Source: Atopobium sp. oral taxon 416 (lineage in GTDB: Bacteria; Actinomycetota; Coriobacteriia; Coriobacteriales; Atopobiaceae). Taken from it: 64,000 nucleotides of DNA. Under the pieces are notes generated by a model, which saw only the letters and a list, made by a program, of their open reading frames with translations, did not search any database and was not told the origin of the DNA. The stretch is from the NCBI RefSeq assembly GCF_018128285.1, contig NZ_CP072380.1:2046001-2110000 (forward strand), read 5' to 3'. This document shows, piece after piece, positions 29,192 through 38,583 of the stretch (its first letter is position 1; every line of letters starts with the position of its first letter). The position numbers and the translations under genes are program-made.

Positions 29192-29401
29192 ATGCCCGCT
29201 GGAGAAGCGAGCACGACTCTCATGGGCACCCAGGACACGCGCAGCAAGGGCGATTCCACGGCCCGCAAGAAAGACAGCTGCATTATCTTCTGGGCTGCTG
29301 ATGGGCAGAAACAGAAGACAAGTACCTATGCGGCGGATCACAATACTACCGTTTCAGGGCTCATCATCGAAGGGCTTGAGATGAGAATGACGGCCCCTTA
29401 A
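29192..29401 (+). CDS. Small ribbon-helix-helix-like partner of ParA
   Basis: 69 residues ending KQKTSTYAADHNTTVSGLII then EGLEMRMTAP, which fits the DNA-binding strand and helices of small Arc/CopG-like proteins that accompany ParA ATPases. Upstream reading in the same frame also looks coding (DSTAAIKKPARRI), so the true start may be earlier. It overlaps the end of the convergent ABC gene at 29398 by 4 nt. With its ParA broken it is probably a relic. Confidence 0.5.
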   Translation: MPAGEASTTLMGTQDTRSKGDSTARKKDSCIIFWAADGQKQKTSTYAADHNTTVSGLIIEGLEMRMTAP

Positions 29402-30039
29402 CCTGCGGGCGGTTCCATCGAAAGGTCTGTTATTCCATCGCATGCGCGCGCAAAATCAATATCGTGTGTTGCAATCACGATACAGGCTCCTCTTTTTGAT
29501 TGTTCAAGAAGAAGATTGCGAACCATGGATCTGTTGTTGCTGTCGAGTGATGCTGTCGGCTCGTCAGCAAAAATGACGTCTGCATTTTTATATATTGCTC
29601 GAGCGATACCAAGACGCTGTTTTTCGCCGCCAGAGAGTGTCACGGCACGTTCTTTTGTTCTGCCTCCGAGCCCAACCTTCTCTAGTGTTGATTCGATTGA
29701 TTTGGCATCGTATTTCTCCGCTTTCCGGGAAAGCGAAACATTGTATCCAACTGACTCATCGTCTATAACCCCGCTGTCCTGATATACGAACGCTGCCGAG
29801 TCGCGCCAGAATCTTAGAACTTCGCCGCGTGCCGCATGCGACATGATCCGATCGTCGATTATCACGTCTCCATGAGTTGGCTTCATCAAAAGGCCGAGAC
29901 AATTGAGCAGCGTTGTTTTTCCCGATCCGGATGCTCCGACAATTGCCATTGACGTTCCCAGTTCAATTCTCAGGTTAATTGCCTTGAAGATGGTCCTGCC
30001 CGATATATCAACGCCAAGGTTCTTTCCGACGATTAGCAT
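29398..30039 (-). CDS. ABC transporter ATPase of lactococcin-972 type bacteriocin locus
   Basis: 213 residues, a single nucleotide-binding domain: Walker A GASGSGKT (35-42), Q-loop FVYQDSGVID, signature LSGGEKQR, Walker B VIFADEPTASLD and switch His in ATHD. It follows the large membrane protein gene by 3 nt, and that in turn lies just after a lactococcin-972-like precursor gene. This three-gene order matches known Lcn972-type loci, where the ABC pair serves export or self-protection. The region is AT-richer than its neighbours, consistent with transfer. The gene itself looks intact. Confidence 0.9.
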   Translation of the reverse strand: MLIVGKNLGVDISGRTIFKAINLRIELGTSMAIVGASGSGKTTLLNCLGLLMKPTHGDVIIDDRIMSHAARGEVLRFWRDSAAFVYQDSGVIDDESVGYNVSLSRKAEKYDAKSIESTLEKVGLGGRTKERAVTLSGGEKQRLGIARAIYKNADVIFADEPTASLDSNNRSMVRNLLLEQSKRGACIVIATHDIDFARACDGITDLSMEPPAG

Positions 30040-30042
30040 TTG

Positions 30043-32043
30043 CTATGCCTCCTTTCGAGCGATGGTGCTGCGGAATACGGTCGAAGAGAAGATTCCACGA
30101 AATATGAACTGAGCCGATAGGTAAAGAATCAAAGGGACGGCAACTGAAAGCGTCACGTATCGCATCTGACAGGCAATCTCAATGGCGGCGGAAGCAAAGA
30201 TGAGTGCCACACCAATGCATATCATTCGCTTCATGTTGTTCAGGACGATGCGCGGATACGATTTTCCGCTGGTTCTATTGGCGAAGATCCTTTCTCGATT
30301 CAATGAGCTCCATGACAGAGCCGATTGAATTGCCATGGATATGACTACGGCGCAAGCTGCTATGATGGCGGCCAGCAGAACATTCGCCCGGCTTGATGCT
30401 ATCTGCGCATATAGCTGAGCGACTTCGAACAGGCGATCAATCGATGCGATGAACTCCCTTGAACCGGTTGCAGAAATCAATTCGTCAAGCGTGTCATAGT
30501 CGGAGAAGAATACATTGCCTGTCGAGAGCATGGCCGACGTGAATCCCTCGTAGTTGAGAGATGACATTGGCGCTTCGATAAGTATGACAAGGGGATTATC
30601 ATAAGTTACGTTTCTTCCCCCTTGAGATGTGTTGGCGCCAAGAGCGAGCAGTCCACTTCCGCTATAGGACCAGAATGAGAAATTGTCGTTAGCGGAATCT
30701 CCGCCCCAGAGATCGGTCAGCTCTATGGCTGTTTCCGGAACATCGCCTATCTCAAGCTGTGTGATTGAGCCTCCGGATCCGCTCTTCCCAATTCCAATGT
30801 CAAGAAGATCAAGATATGCCCTGTTGACAATTACGTAGCTATCAAAGCCTTCGCATTCGCTTGCACTGAGGGACATGGATTGCTTTACATCGATTGATGC
30901 AAGCAAAATGTTGCTGCGTTCCGCCTCGTCAATCAGCTTCTCTATATGTTCCTTAGCGTAGCTGATCCCGCCATCATTTCTCTCAGACGGTATGGCTCTC
31001 AGGCTGACGCGTGTTGCGCTTGCCATTTGCTCGTACATTGACGACTGAGACAGCAGCATACGTTCATTTTCCAACAGCGAGCATCCGAAGAAAATGCCAG
31101 CCATGACTATCAGAAGACTGCAGACAGTCAACGATGATTTGAGAATCCTGATCGGGAGAGAAGAGGCTTTCCTCTGATGAAGGCTTTCAAAGGATGGGAC
31201 CATTGCTCCGCCAAGGATTGACCCTGCGATAGCGGCGATGATGGAGAGCGGCAGAATAGTTGGCAGGATGGCCGAAGCAATAATATGGAGCTGAGCAAGG
31301 CCTCCAGCAAAGATCGCAACATATATTGCAAACATCAGATAGCCTGCCAGCAGCCCTTGCAAGAGGGATAGGATGGCGCATGCCGCCAGCGAACCGCGAA
31401 CGCGACTGTATGGGACTCCGCCAATCAAGAGGATGCGGTTTGTGTTCCATCTTTTCTGTGCCATGAATAGCACCGATGCTGCAACAAAGAGCATCGATGC
31501 GGGAATCAGGAGACCGGACGCATTGGCAAACATTGAACCTACCAGGACGGGTGCCGTGAGTCCCGAAAGGGCATGCCACTCAATGACTATGGCTCGTGAT
31601 GCTGCCCATTGCTGGATTGCGTCACGAAGGCCTGCAGTGTTGGAAGCGCAGTATGACCCGTTCAGGGTCCTCGATCCCATGTCTTCGTAATCGATCAATT
31701 TTCCCGAAATGTCGCCATCAGTCCACTGTATGTTGTCCCTATCCAAAGATGGACCGATCTCAGAATCAGTGGAGCCTGAGAATAAAACAATGTCCGTTTT
31801 CGTTAGGTAGTGCTTTTCGTCAGGAGAAACCTTGCAGATCAGGGCATTGTGCTCTTCGCCAATTGCGGCAAGCTCTCTTGCAAGCTGGCTTTTTGGTGCC
31901 GAAGAATCAACGATATTAAGAGAGAAGGAAACATCGGCACCAAATGGCGCTTGCCTCTGGTAGCTCTTGACCGATTGGGTTCCGCAAAAGCAAAGCACAA
32001 TTGCGAAAGTACATGCAGCAAGTCGCATGGCTAGACGATACAT
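30043..32043 (-). CDS. Bacteriocin-associated integral membrane protein (immunity/permease)
   Basis: 666 residues. An N-terminal hydrophobic segment (1-25) precedes a large extracytoplasmic region, a cluster of membrane segments at about 170-330, a second soluble part at about 350-560, and C-terminal segments at about 565-660. This matches the 7-TM 'bacteriocin-associated integral membrane' family that partners an Lcn972-group ATPase. The ATG at 32043 was chosen for its AGGAAGGAAAA site; an upstream in-frame extension overlaps the bacteriocin 3' end. It probably protects the producer or exports the bacteriocin together with the 213-residue ATPase. Confidence 0.82.
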   Translation of the reverse strand: MYRLAMRLAACTFAIVLCFCGTQSVKSYQRQAPFGADVSFSLNIVDSSAPKSQLARELAAIGEEHNALICKVSPDEKHYLTKTDIVLFSGSTDSEIGPSLDRDNIQWTDGDISGKLIDYEDMGSRTLNGSYCASNTAGLRDAIQQWAASRAIVIEWHALSGLTAPVLVGSMFANASGLLIPASMLFVAASVLFMAQKRWNTNRILLIGGVPYSRVRGSLAACAILSLLQGLLAGYLMFAIYVAIFAGGLAQLHIIASAILPTILPLSIIAAIAGSILGGAMVPSFESLHQRKASSLPIRILKSSLTVCSLLIVMAGIFFGCSLLENERMLLSQSSMYEQMASATRVSLRAIPSERNDGGISYAKEHIEKLIDEAERSNILLASIDVKQSMSLSASECEGFDSYVIVNRAYLDLLDIGIGKSGSGGSITQLEIGDVPETAIELTDLWGGDSANDNFSFWSYSGSGLLALGANTSQGGRNVTYDNPLVILIEAPMSSLNYEGFTSAMLSTGNVFFSDYDTLDELISATGSREFIASIDRLFEVAQLYAQIASSRANVLLAAIIAACAVVISMAIQSALSWSSLNRERIFANRTSGKSYPRIVLNNMKRMICIGVALIFASAAIEIACQMRYVTLSVAVPLILYLSAQFIFRGIFSSTVFRSTIARKEA

Positions 32044-32148
32044 GGCTTTTCCTTCCTGTTGCATCTGCAAATGATATGGGGATATGGGGCGAAAGTTTGA
32101 CCCTTCGCCCCATATCGAAGCCAAACGCCTAGAAAAGCTCAAGCACGT

Positions 32149-32553
32149 CTAGCAGATGCGATACCAGTAGGAGTCCTGCTTGTTTTCCCAAGGAAAATCG
32201 GTCGGGCACGCAACCTACGAATACGAGACCTTTCCAGCAGCGGTGTCGATGCTGGAGTTGTAGACGCCATCAAGCTCGCAAGAGCTTCCATGAGCCTTGG
32301 AGCCGTGATCGTAGTCAGAGTGGATATAGAAAAGCCAGTTGCCGTACGTCCAAGTACCGCCCTCTGCAGGGTACCTGACCGTCTTTGGCGACGTGATGCG
32401 TTGCGGGCCATTGGTTGGAGCCGCCCCGGCGGCCATTGCTACCGTGGGAGATACCATCGCCACCGCAAGGAGTGCTGAGCATACCCCATAAAAGAACCGC
32501 TTGAATATTTCAGCTCCAATCTCCGATCCTGACCTTACACTTCCAGTAGACAA
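32149..32553 (-). pseudogene. Lactococcin-972-family bacteriocin precursor with premature stop
   Basis: The translation has a signal peptide (FFYGVCSALLAVAMVSPTVA then MAAG) and the Lcn972 mature motif GGTWTYG with HSDYDHGSKAHGSSC. The frame stops at TAG (32215-32217) after AAGKVSYS. It is immediately followed in frame by 21 more family-like residues (VACPTDFPWENKQDSYWYRI plus C) before a second TAG at 32149-32151. A ribosome site GGAGC precedes an ATA codon at 32506-32508 where the signal peptide should start, so the initiator may also be lost. A TTG at 32553 would add 15 residues. Function likely impaired; readthrough is the alternative. Confidence 0.8.
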
Positions 32554-32665
32554 GGTATTCTTATCTACTTAAATCAATATTAACTGATAATCTACGTCAT
32601 ACTTTCATATATAGCATAAATAGGAAAGAGCGCGGTGAACGGTCGCACTTGGGCCATAGACGATC

Positions 32666-32970
32666 CCCGTCTTTAGCTTTTAGCACCACGATTCTTCAGG
32701 ACCCGGGACATGGCCCGGAACCGCAAAAGCCAGCCCTGAGCTGGCTTTTTTCATGCCTGTATGCTTGATCCGGAAATCGCTCCCTGATAGAATATATACA
32801 TGGTGCTATGGTGCTTTCCCGTCTTTAGCGTTTAGCACCACGATTCTTCAGGACCCAGAACATGGTTCGGAACCCGGAAAGCCAGCCCTGAGCTGGCTTT
32901 TTTATACTCCGATGCTTGATCTGTGGGGAATTTCCTGACGTCATCTATATACGGTGCTATGGTGCTTTCG
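32666..32970 (+). repeat. Tandem array of about 151-bp promoter-terminator units
   Basis: Unit A (32666-32751, lacking its 5' end) and unit B (32765-32903) share GTCTTTAGC-TTTAGCACCACGA, ATTCTTCAGGACCC and the terminator AGCCAGCCCTGAGCTGGCT plus six T. Unit C (32911-32970) has the promoter part and GGTGCTATGGTGCTTTCG, then is cut by the IS1634 element. The spacing of equivalent points is 151-152 bp (TTGATC at 32765 and 32916; terminators at 32726 and 32878). Confidence 0.75.
32800..32903 (+). ncRNA. Candidate small RNA (unit B of the tandem array)
   Basis: TTGATC (32765-32770), a 17-bp spacer and TAGAAT (32788-32793) form a near-consensus sigma-70 promoter. An intrinsic terminator at 32878-32903 ends in six T. 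The roughly 100-nt product has no open frame with a ribosome site and could pair GGTGCT near its 5' end with AGCACC about 30 nt later. Unit A would give a truncated copy without promoter. I do not recognise a known RNA family. Part of the 5' end resembles the end of the adjacent IS1634 element, so an IS origin is possible. Confidence 0.45.
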
Positions 32971-34773
32971 TCTGACAGGGAGTGGCAGATGGCCTACTTC
33001 CTCAAGCAGACGCGCAACAAAGAAAGGGCTCTATCTCCAGATATACGAGAGCCACTGGGACCCCGAGCGAAGGCATACCACGAACAGGTCGGTGAAGGCC
33101 CTGGGCTATGCCGACGCGCTGATGGAGAAGGACATCGCCGATCCCGTCCCCCATTACAAGCGCGAGGTGGCCCGCATGAATGCCGAGCGCAAGGCCGGCA
33201 TGGAGAGGGAGAGGGTGCGGGAGATATCTGACGTGCCTGCCACGAGGCACCTCGGCCACTTCGCCCTGAAGGCGGAGGACACGGCCCTCGGCACGGCGGA
33301 GGACATGGCGCTGCTCCAGACCCCCTCGGGCTTGCGCTTCTCGCTGCACGATCTCCTCTCCTCGCTCGTCTATGCGAGGGCCGTCGCCCCCTGCTCCAAG
33401 CTCAGGACCTTCGAGGACGTGCTGCCCCAGATGGAGGGCGTGGACGCATCCTTCACCCTGGACCAGCTTTGAGACGGGCTCGCCTATCTGGGCGACGAGT
33501 ACGACAAGGTCGTCGAGATCTACAATGCGCACGTGGAGGATGCCTTCGGCCACGACATGTCCTTGGCCTACTTCGACTGCACAAACTTCTACTTCGAGAT
33601 AGACCGCAAGGACTCCTTCTGAAGGAAGGGGCCCTCCAAGGAGCACAGGCCGGAGCCGACAGTCGCGATGGGCCTTCTCCTCGACGCCAACTGCATCCCG
33701 GTGGCCATGAGCCTGTTTCCCGACAGCGAGAGCGACAGGCCGCAGCTGGGGAGATGCATCGCCCAGATGAAGGAGAGGGGCTCCATATCCGGCAGGACCG
33801 TGAGGGTCGCCGACAAGGGGCTCAGCTGCGCAGCCAACATCGCGGAGGCGGTGCTTGCAGGGGACGGCTACATATTCTCGAAGTCGGTGAAGACGCTTCC
33901 CGCCAAGGAGCGCACATGGGCGCTCTCGGGAGATGGCTGGACGGACGTCGCCGACGGGAAGGGCGGAACATCGTTTCGCTACAAGGTGGCCGACGGCGAC
34001 TTTAGGTACACGTCCGTGGACGAAGGCGCAAGGTCGAGCTCCTAGAGAGGCGCGTCGTCACGTACAGCCCCTCGCTTGCCAGGAAGCAGAAATACGAGAT
34101 AGACCGGCAGGTGAAGAAGGCAAGGGCGCTTAAGGCCGCAGCCGCGAAAAGGTCCGAGTACGGCGACAGCGCGAAGTATGTCACGTTCTCCCCCGTCGAC
34201 GGCGAGGGCGAGGTCAGGGAGGACATGAAGGTCGCGGCCATGCTCAACCACGAGGCGATCAGGAAGGCCAGGGCCCTTGCCGGCTACAACATGATCGTGA
34301 CCTCGGAGAGCAGGATGGGTCCCCTGGCCATATATGGCACCTACCACAGGCTCTGGAGGATCGAGGAGAGCTTCAGGGTGATGAAGTCCAAGCTCGATGC
34401 GAGGCCTGTCTATCTTCAGAGGCAAAGCACGATATCGGGCCACTTCCTCGTGTGCTACATCGCCGTGCTGCTCATGAGGCTCCTGCAGATGAAGGTGCTG
34501 GGAGATAGCTTCTCCTCCAAGGACATTATGGGGCTCTGTCGCGGCCTCGATGTGTGCCGCACCTCCGACAGGAGGTATGCCAACATATCCAGGAGAAGCC
34601 CCATCATCGAGGAGCTGGCGTCAAGGACAGGGCTGCCGCTGCTTCACTTCAACCTCACCAAAGGCAACGTGAAGGCGATCTCCTCCTGCACGCTCTCCAT
34701 GCTGCGCGGCGAAGGGAAAGGCCCCTCTGCCGGCAGGAAGCGCGGCTGAGGGGCCTCATAGCACCATATCGGG
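32947..34773 (+). mobile_element. IS1634-family element (inactivated)
   Basis: The ends share ATA(C/T)GGTGCTATG (left 32949-, right as inverse ending near 34773). The transposase is recognisable from MAYFLKQTRN through LAYFDCTNFYFEIDRKDSF, TVRVADKGLSCAANI, IEESFRVMKSKLDARPVYLQ and the C-terminal HFLVCYIAVLLMRLLQMKV. It has TGA stops at about 33470 and 33620 and a frame change near 34040, so it cannot make transposase. It interrupts unit C of the small-RNA array. Confidence 0.75.
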
Positions 34774-35553
34774 GATCGAAAAACCAAAGTCCGGCACCAT
34801 GCACAAGGCCACCTGCGGCATCCACGCCGATATGCGCCTTGTATCCGATACGCCAGGCTCCCCCTTTCTTGGACTGGTGCGCCTTAAGGGTCGCGCGTGT
34901 GGTCTTGGTTCTTCGTGGAGCTTTAAGGCCCAGGTGAAGGTCGCATCCACAATGGAGCCACCCCGCGCCGTGATCCCTGCCTTCTTAAGTTCTAAGTCCA
35001 GGCGCAAAGCACAAGCTTTACCAAACTCCTCTCGCTTTAAGGCTATGGCGGAATTTCGCGAGTGTCGTTGCATCTGGCACCTGCGCCTGCATGAGGTCTA
35101 CGTGCACAGAAGCGCTACCAGGAGCGGCAATCCAGGATAGCATCCTTAAGTTCCCTCGTCTTAAGGGAGCAAACATAACCTAAAGCAGGATACATCCTAA
35201 AGCTTTGTCTTTGCAGCGTGCACATGCCTGACAAGAGCCTGTCCGTGGTAGCTGGTATCTACCAGTGCAATCCAGCTATCCCACACAACGATTGTATCCA
35301 TTTGCTCCAGGAATGCCTCTCGCCGGGTCTTTCTCCTTAGACCTTAGGATTTAAGGTCTTAAAAGCTCATCTGGCTGTCCATATCTGCCTTTTGGATATG
35401 CTGGAATACGTTGCTGTAATTATAACATATCCACAGGCAGATAGGCATCTATGTGGGTATGGGTACTGCGTGGTTCGAGACATTTTGAGCCGATGGCATA
35501 CAGCGTGTGGCCCCAGCTACCTCATCGATCCGAATTAATCATCGTTTCCCTAG
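34774..35553 (-). mobile_element. IS5-family remnant, second copy
   Basis: Close relative of 400-1157 in the same orientation. The minus strand contains LKKAGITARGGSIVDATFTW and the frame-shifted KGGAWRIGYKAHIGVD block, and the outer end AATTAATCATCGTTTCCCTAG at 35533-35553. The inner end is cut at the IS1634 boundary. The downstream flank begins directly with ISL3 sequence. Confidence 0.65.
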
Positions 35554-36808
35554 GGGGCTTAAGGACGAATGGGAGGTCACGGGCGTCTGGTTTAAGGAGC
35601 GCGAGGGAGCGCAAGACGAGCTCCATGTGAGGGTGGCCCACAGGAAGGGCCAGGCAGTGGAGTGCCCCGTATGCCACAGGATGTGCGGCACCTGTGACAC
35701 GCGCGAGAGGACCTTGTGGTATCTTAGCATCTGGCAATACGATACGATCGTGCACTGCGCGCTGCCCAGGGCCGACTGCCCCAAAGACGGCGTGCATGCC
35801 ACAAGGATGCCCTGAAAGGTGCGGCCGAAGACGCACTTCACGGCGCTCTTTGAGGCGCAGGCGATAAGTGAGGGCGCTCTCAGGAATGAGCGTGACGCCG
35901 GTCGCGCAGCAGCTGCACGAGACAGCCCACGCGCATATGGCGTCTGCTGGGCAAGGCCGTGACCGAGGCGAGGGATGCCGCCGACTACTCGGATGTCGTG
36001 CGCGTAGGGATAGACGACACCGCCCGCAAGTGCAACCAAAGCTACATCAGCATCATGGCCAACTTCGACTGTCAGCGTGCCTGAGCCGTCACGCAGGGGC
36101 AGGGGCAAGGGGGCCTTAGGCAGGCTCTGAGACGAGCTTAAGGAGCACGCAGGGGACAGGTCAAAGGTCCAGGAGGTCACGCGCGACATGGCCGAGGCAT
36201 ACTCGCTTGGCGTGGCGGCGCAGATGCCCCAGGCCACACAGAGCGTAGGACAGCTTCCATGTGGTGCAGCTCCTGATGAGGGCGACAGACCCTGTGAGGT
36301 GCCAAGAGAGGCGCGAGTCGGCGGAGAAGCACAAGGCAGCTTACCCAGACGAAGTACCTGTGGCTGAAGAAGAAGGAGTCGCTCACAAAGCTCCAGCTCG
36401 CCAAGAGGGAGGAGCTCGACCCTGCGAAGACCCATCTCAGGGAGGCACGCGCCTGCCAGATGGGAGAGGCGCTGCAGGACGTCTATTCATGCCCCGACAG
36501 GGAATCGGCGGCAGCAGCCCCAGAGCGCCTCTACTCGTGGATGGCGCACTCTGCCGTGGCCGAGATGAAGAGCGTGGCGGGAACCCTCAGGAAGGAGCGG
36601 GAGGGGATCCTAAACTGGTGGAAGAGAGGCTCCACCAACTCGTTCCTGGAAGGCCTCAACTCCGTCGTCCAGTCGGTCCGCAGCATCGCCAGGGGCTTCA
36701 GGGGCATCGCCTACTTCAGGACGATGATCTTCCTCAGGCTGGGCCGTCTGGACTTCACGGCCCAGAAGAAGCTGGCATACGCTACCCACTAGAAACAGCG
36801 AAGAGCCC
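35554..36808 (+). mobile_element. ISL3-family element, copy 1 (5'-truncated, inactivated)
   Basis: The transposase reads DEWEVTGVWFKEREGAQDEL, the zinc-ribbon CPVCHRMCGTCDTRERTLWY and, in other frames, NWWKRGSTNSFLEGLNSVVQ and ARGFRGIAYFRTMIFLRLGR. The right end AGCGAAGAGCCC at 36797-36808 matches copy 2 at 50223-51632. The left end is lost at the IS5 junction. A TGA at about 35812-35814 falls where the family has Trp (MPW) and is shared with copy 2. Dead copy. Confidence 0.75.
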
Positions 36809-37107
36809 CGAATCTCCCCTCCTACAATGCAGCCAAGGGCGGCGTCAACCTTATGACCCAGTCTGCCGCGCTCGCGCTTGCCAAGTACAATATCCGCGTC
36901 AACACCGTGAATCCCGGCTACATCGAGACCGGCATGGTGAACGAGGACGTAATGGGCAAGGAGGCCATCGACCACCTCGTCTCGCTCCATCCGCTGGGAC
37001 GCCTCGGACGTCCGGAAGAGATTGCACATGGTATCGTCTTCCTCGTCGAGAACGAATTCACGACCGGCATCCACCTCTACATCGATGGCGGCTATACAGC
37101 ACAGTAG
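36809..37107 (+). pseudogene. SDR dehydrogenase, C-terminal fragment
   Basis: About 98 residues remain in frame: PNLPSYNAAKGGVNLMTQSA, IRVNTVNPGYIETGMVNEDV, PLGRLGRPEEIAHGIVFLVE and TGIHLYIDGGYTAQ. The YxxxK catalytic pair (YNAAK) is at the very start, but the Rossmann half is gone. The 5' boundary coincides with the end of the ISL3 element, so insertion and deletion truncated the gene. It is distinct from the intact SDR at 24756. Confidence 0.85.
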
Positions 37108-37129
37108 AAAGCGCGACATCCATCCTTTC

Positions 37130-37161
37130 GGGCGGGCAGCAGAAATGCTGTCCACCCTTTT
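37130..37161 (+). terminator. Rho-independent terminator after the SDR remnant
   Basis: GGGCGGGCAGCA / TGCTGTCCACCC stem (two wobble or mismatched pairs), GAAA loop and TTTT directly after. It still insulates the CPBP protease gene from upstream transcription. Confidence 0.75.
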
Positions 37162-37276
37162 CTGTAAGCTGCCTGTCATCCTCCGACACTCTCGCCGAAA
37201 AGTGTCTGACTCTGAGCAATGAACCGCTGCTTCTCAGGAAGAATCCCTCTATACGCAACCAAAGAAGGGATGGCAT

Positions 37277-38227
37277 ATGCTTCTGCCCAAGACCTACCTC
37301 GTCCGCATGAAGGAACAGGAACGCTACCGCTGGTGGAAGCCGATCGTCTGCTTCCTTCTGGCTGGCCTCCTCTTCGTGGTGTTCATGGCAATAGCGATGT
37401 TCGCGCTCGGGACCTCGGGCGTGCTTTCCCCCTTCGAGGTGCTCATCCAGGATGCGGACAGCATCACCACAGACGAGCTCATGGAAGAGGCCATGGACCT
37501 CATGACAGGAAGCGGTCTGGGCATCGCCCCTCTCTTGGGCTCCATCATCCTGCTTCTGCCTGCTCTCTGGATTGCAATGAAGGCGACACGCCTCGGCGGC
37601 CTCAGGACCCTGAGCTCAGTGGAGGGGCATCTCCGCTGGAAGAGGATCGGACGGCTGATCCTGCCCGTGCTCCTCGTCTTTGCGCTAGGCAATGCTGCAG
37701 AGCTTGAGATAGCCTCGGTCCTCTCAAGCGAGATTCCCGCCTTCTCGCTTCCCAGCCTCTCCTACCTCCTCACGATCTTGATCCTCGTGCCGGTGCAGTC
37801 GGCAACGGAGGAATATGCCTTCCGCGGCTTTCTCATGCAGACCTTCGGCAGCTGGATCCCCATAGCCGTGATACCGCTTGTGCTCCAGACCGTCATATTC
37901 ATGGGGTCGCACACCTACAACATCTGGGGACTTCTCTCCATCCTGGTCTTTGGCCTCATCGCAGGAGTACTGGCCCTCAAGACAGGAGGCCTCGAAGCCT
38001 CCATCGTCTTCCATGCCACGAACAACATCTGTGCCTTCCTCATCTCGGCAGCGGTCGGTGCCAATGCGATGGTAGCTGAGGCAACCATCCTCGATATGAC
38101 GATTTCGATCGCCCTTGACCTCGCCGTCTTCCTGGTTATCCTCCATGTCGCAAAGAAGCAGGGCTGGCTCGTCGATGGGACAGAAGAAGAGCATGTGCCT
38201 TCAGCACCGCGACACATGAAGAGCTAG
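37277..38227 (+). CDS. CPBP-family intramembrane protease
   Basis: 316 residues with about eight hydrophobic segments. Catalytic motif 1 is EEYAFRGF (Glu178, Glu179, Arg183), motif 2 His212 in GSHTYN, and motif 3 His246/Asn250 in FHATNN. These define the Abi/CPBP (Rce1-like) glutamic proteases of the membrane, often linked to bacteriocin self-immunity or protein maturation. The start has a GAAGGGA site. The last 37 codons are duplicated at 38879-38998 beyond a brnTA module. Substrate not inferable. Confidence 0.9.
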   Translation: MLLPKTYLVRMKEQERYRWWKPIVCFLLAGLLFVVFMAIAMFALGTSGVLSPFEVLIQDADSITTDELMEEAMDLMTGSGLGIAPLLGSIILLLPALWIAMKATRLGGLRTLSSVEGHLRWKRIGRLILPVLLVFALGNAAELEIASVLSSEIPAFSLPSLSYLLTILILVPVQSATEEYAFRGFLMQTFGSWIPIAVIPLVLQTVIFMGSHTYNIWGLLSILVFGLIAGVLALKTGGLEASIVFHATNNICAFLISAAVGANAMVAEATILDMTISIALDLAVFLVILHVAKKQGWLVDGTEEEHVPSAPRHMKS

Positions 38228-38232
38228 AAACT

Positions 38233-38265
38233 GCATATATCTTATTATTCATGGGTAATATATGC
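38233..38265 (+). promoter_or_regulatory. Inverted repeat ahead of brnTA
   Basis: GCATATAT and ATATATGC arms, 17 nt apart, lie 30 nt before brnT in an AT-rich stretch that also holds TAATAT. BrnA-type antitoxins autorepress by binding dyads at this position, so this is the likely operator. Confidence 0.5.
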
Positions 38266-38295
38266 TTGTAATAAGCTTATCAAGCTTAAGATAGG

Positions 38296-38583
38296 ATGGC
38301 AATGAAAGAAGATTATGAATTTGAATGGGATAGTGAGAAGGCAAAGACGAATTCCCACAAACATGGCATCAGTTTCCCAGAAGCTGAAACTATCTGGGAT
38401 GATCCACAAGCTCTTGAAGTCCACCTTGTCTCCGATCCCGAAGACCGATGGGCCATTATCGGACGAACCGCGAAAGACTGTTATCTGACCGCTATCTTCA
38501 CATGGCGCGATAGCAGAATCCGAATCATTTCAGCGCGCAAATCGACCAAAAAGGAGATAGATAGCTATGAAAAGTATCAGTAA
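38296..38583 (+). CDS. brnT: BrnT-type ribonuclease toxin
   Basis: 95 residues: YEFEWDSEKAKTNSHKHGIS then FPEAETIWDDPQALEVHLVS and SRIRIISARKSTKKEIDSYE. The FEWDxxKxxxNxxKHG start and RIISARKxTxxE end are the BrnT signatures, with the Trp present (contrast the nonsense copy at 15407-15727). BrnT is a RelE-fold mRNA endonuclease. The start is the first ATG (38296); a second at 38302 is possible. It overlaps brnA by 17 nt. The module is AT-richer than its surroundings and sits within a duplicated 3' end of the CPBP gene. Confidence 0.88.
   Translation: MAMKEDYEFEWDSEKAKTNSHKHGISFPEAETIWDDPQALEVHLVSDPEDRWAIIGRTAKDCYLTAIFTWRDSRIRIISARKSTKKEIDSYEKYQ

Noticed and set aside
32641-32920. The repeated units were considered as a CRISPR-like array or an attachment-site tandem.
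   Set aside because: Units are about 151 bp with promoter and terminator, not short repeats with unique spacers, and no cas or integrase gene is near.
33470-35814. Several TGA and TAG codons where transposase families have Trp or Tyr (IS1634, ISL3, IS256) suggested stop-codon recoding.
   Set aside because: Intact host genes end normally in TGA and TAG (GH2, response regulator, PTS genes), including a response-regulator TGA overlapping the next start. The internal stops occur only in decayed genes, so ordinary decay is simpler.
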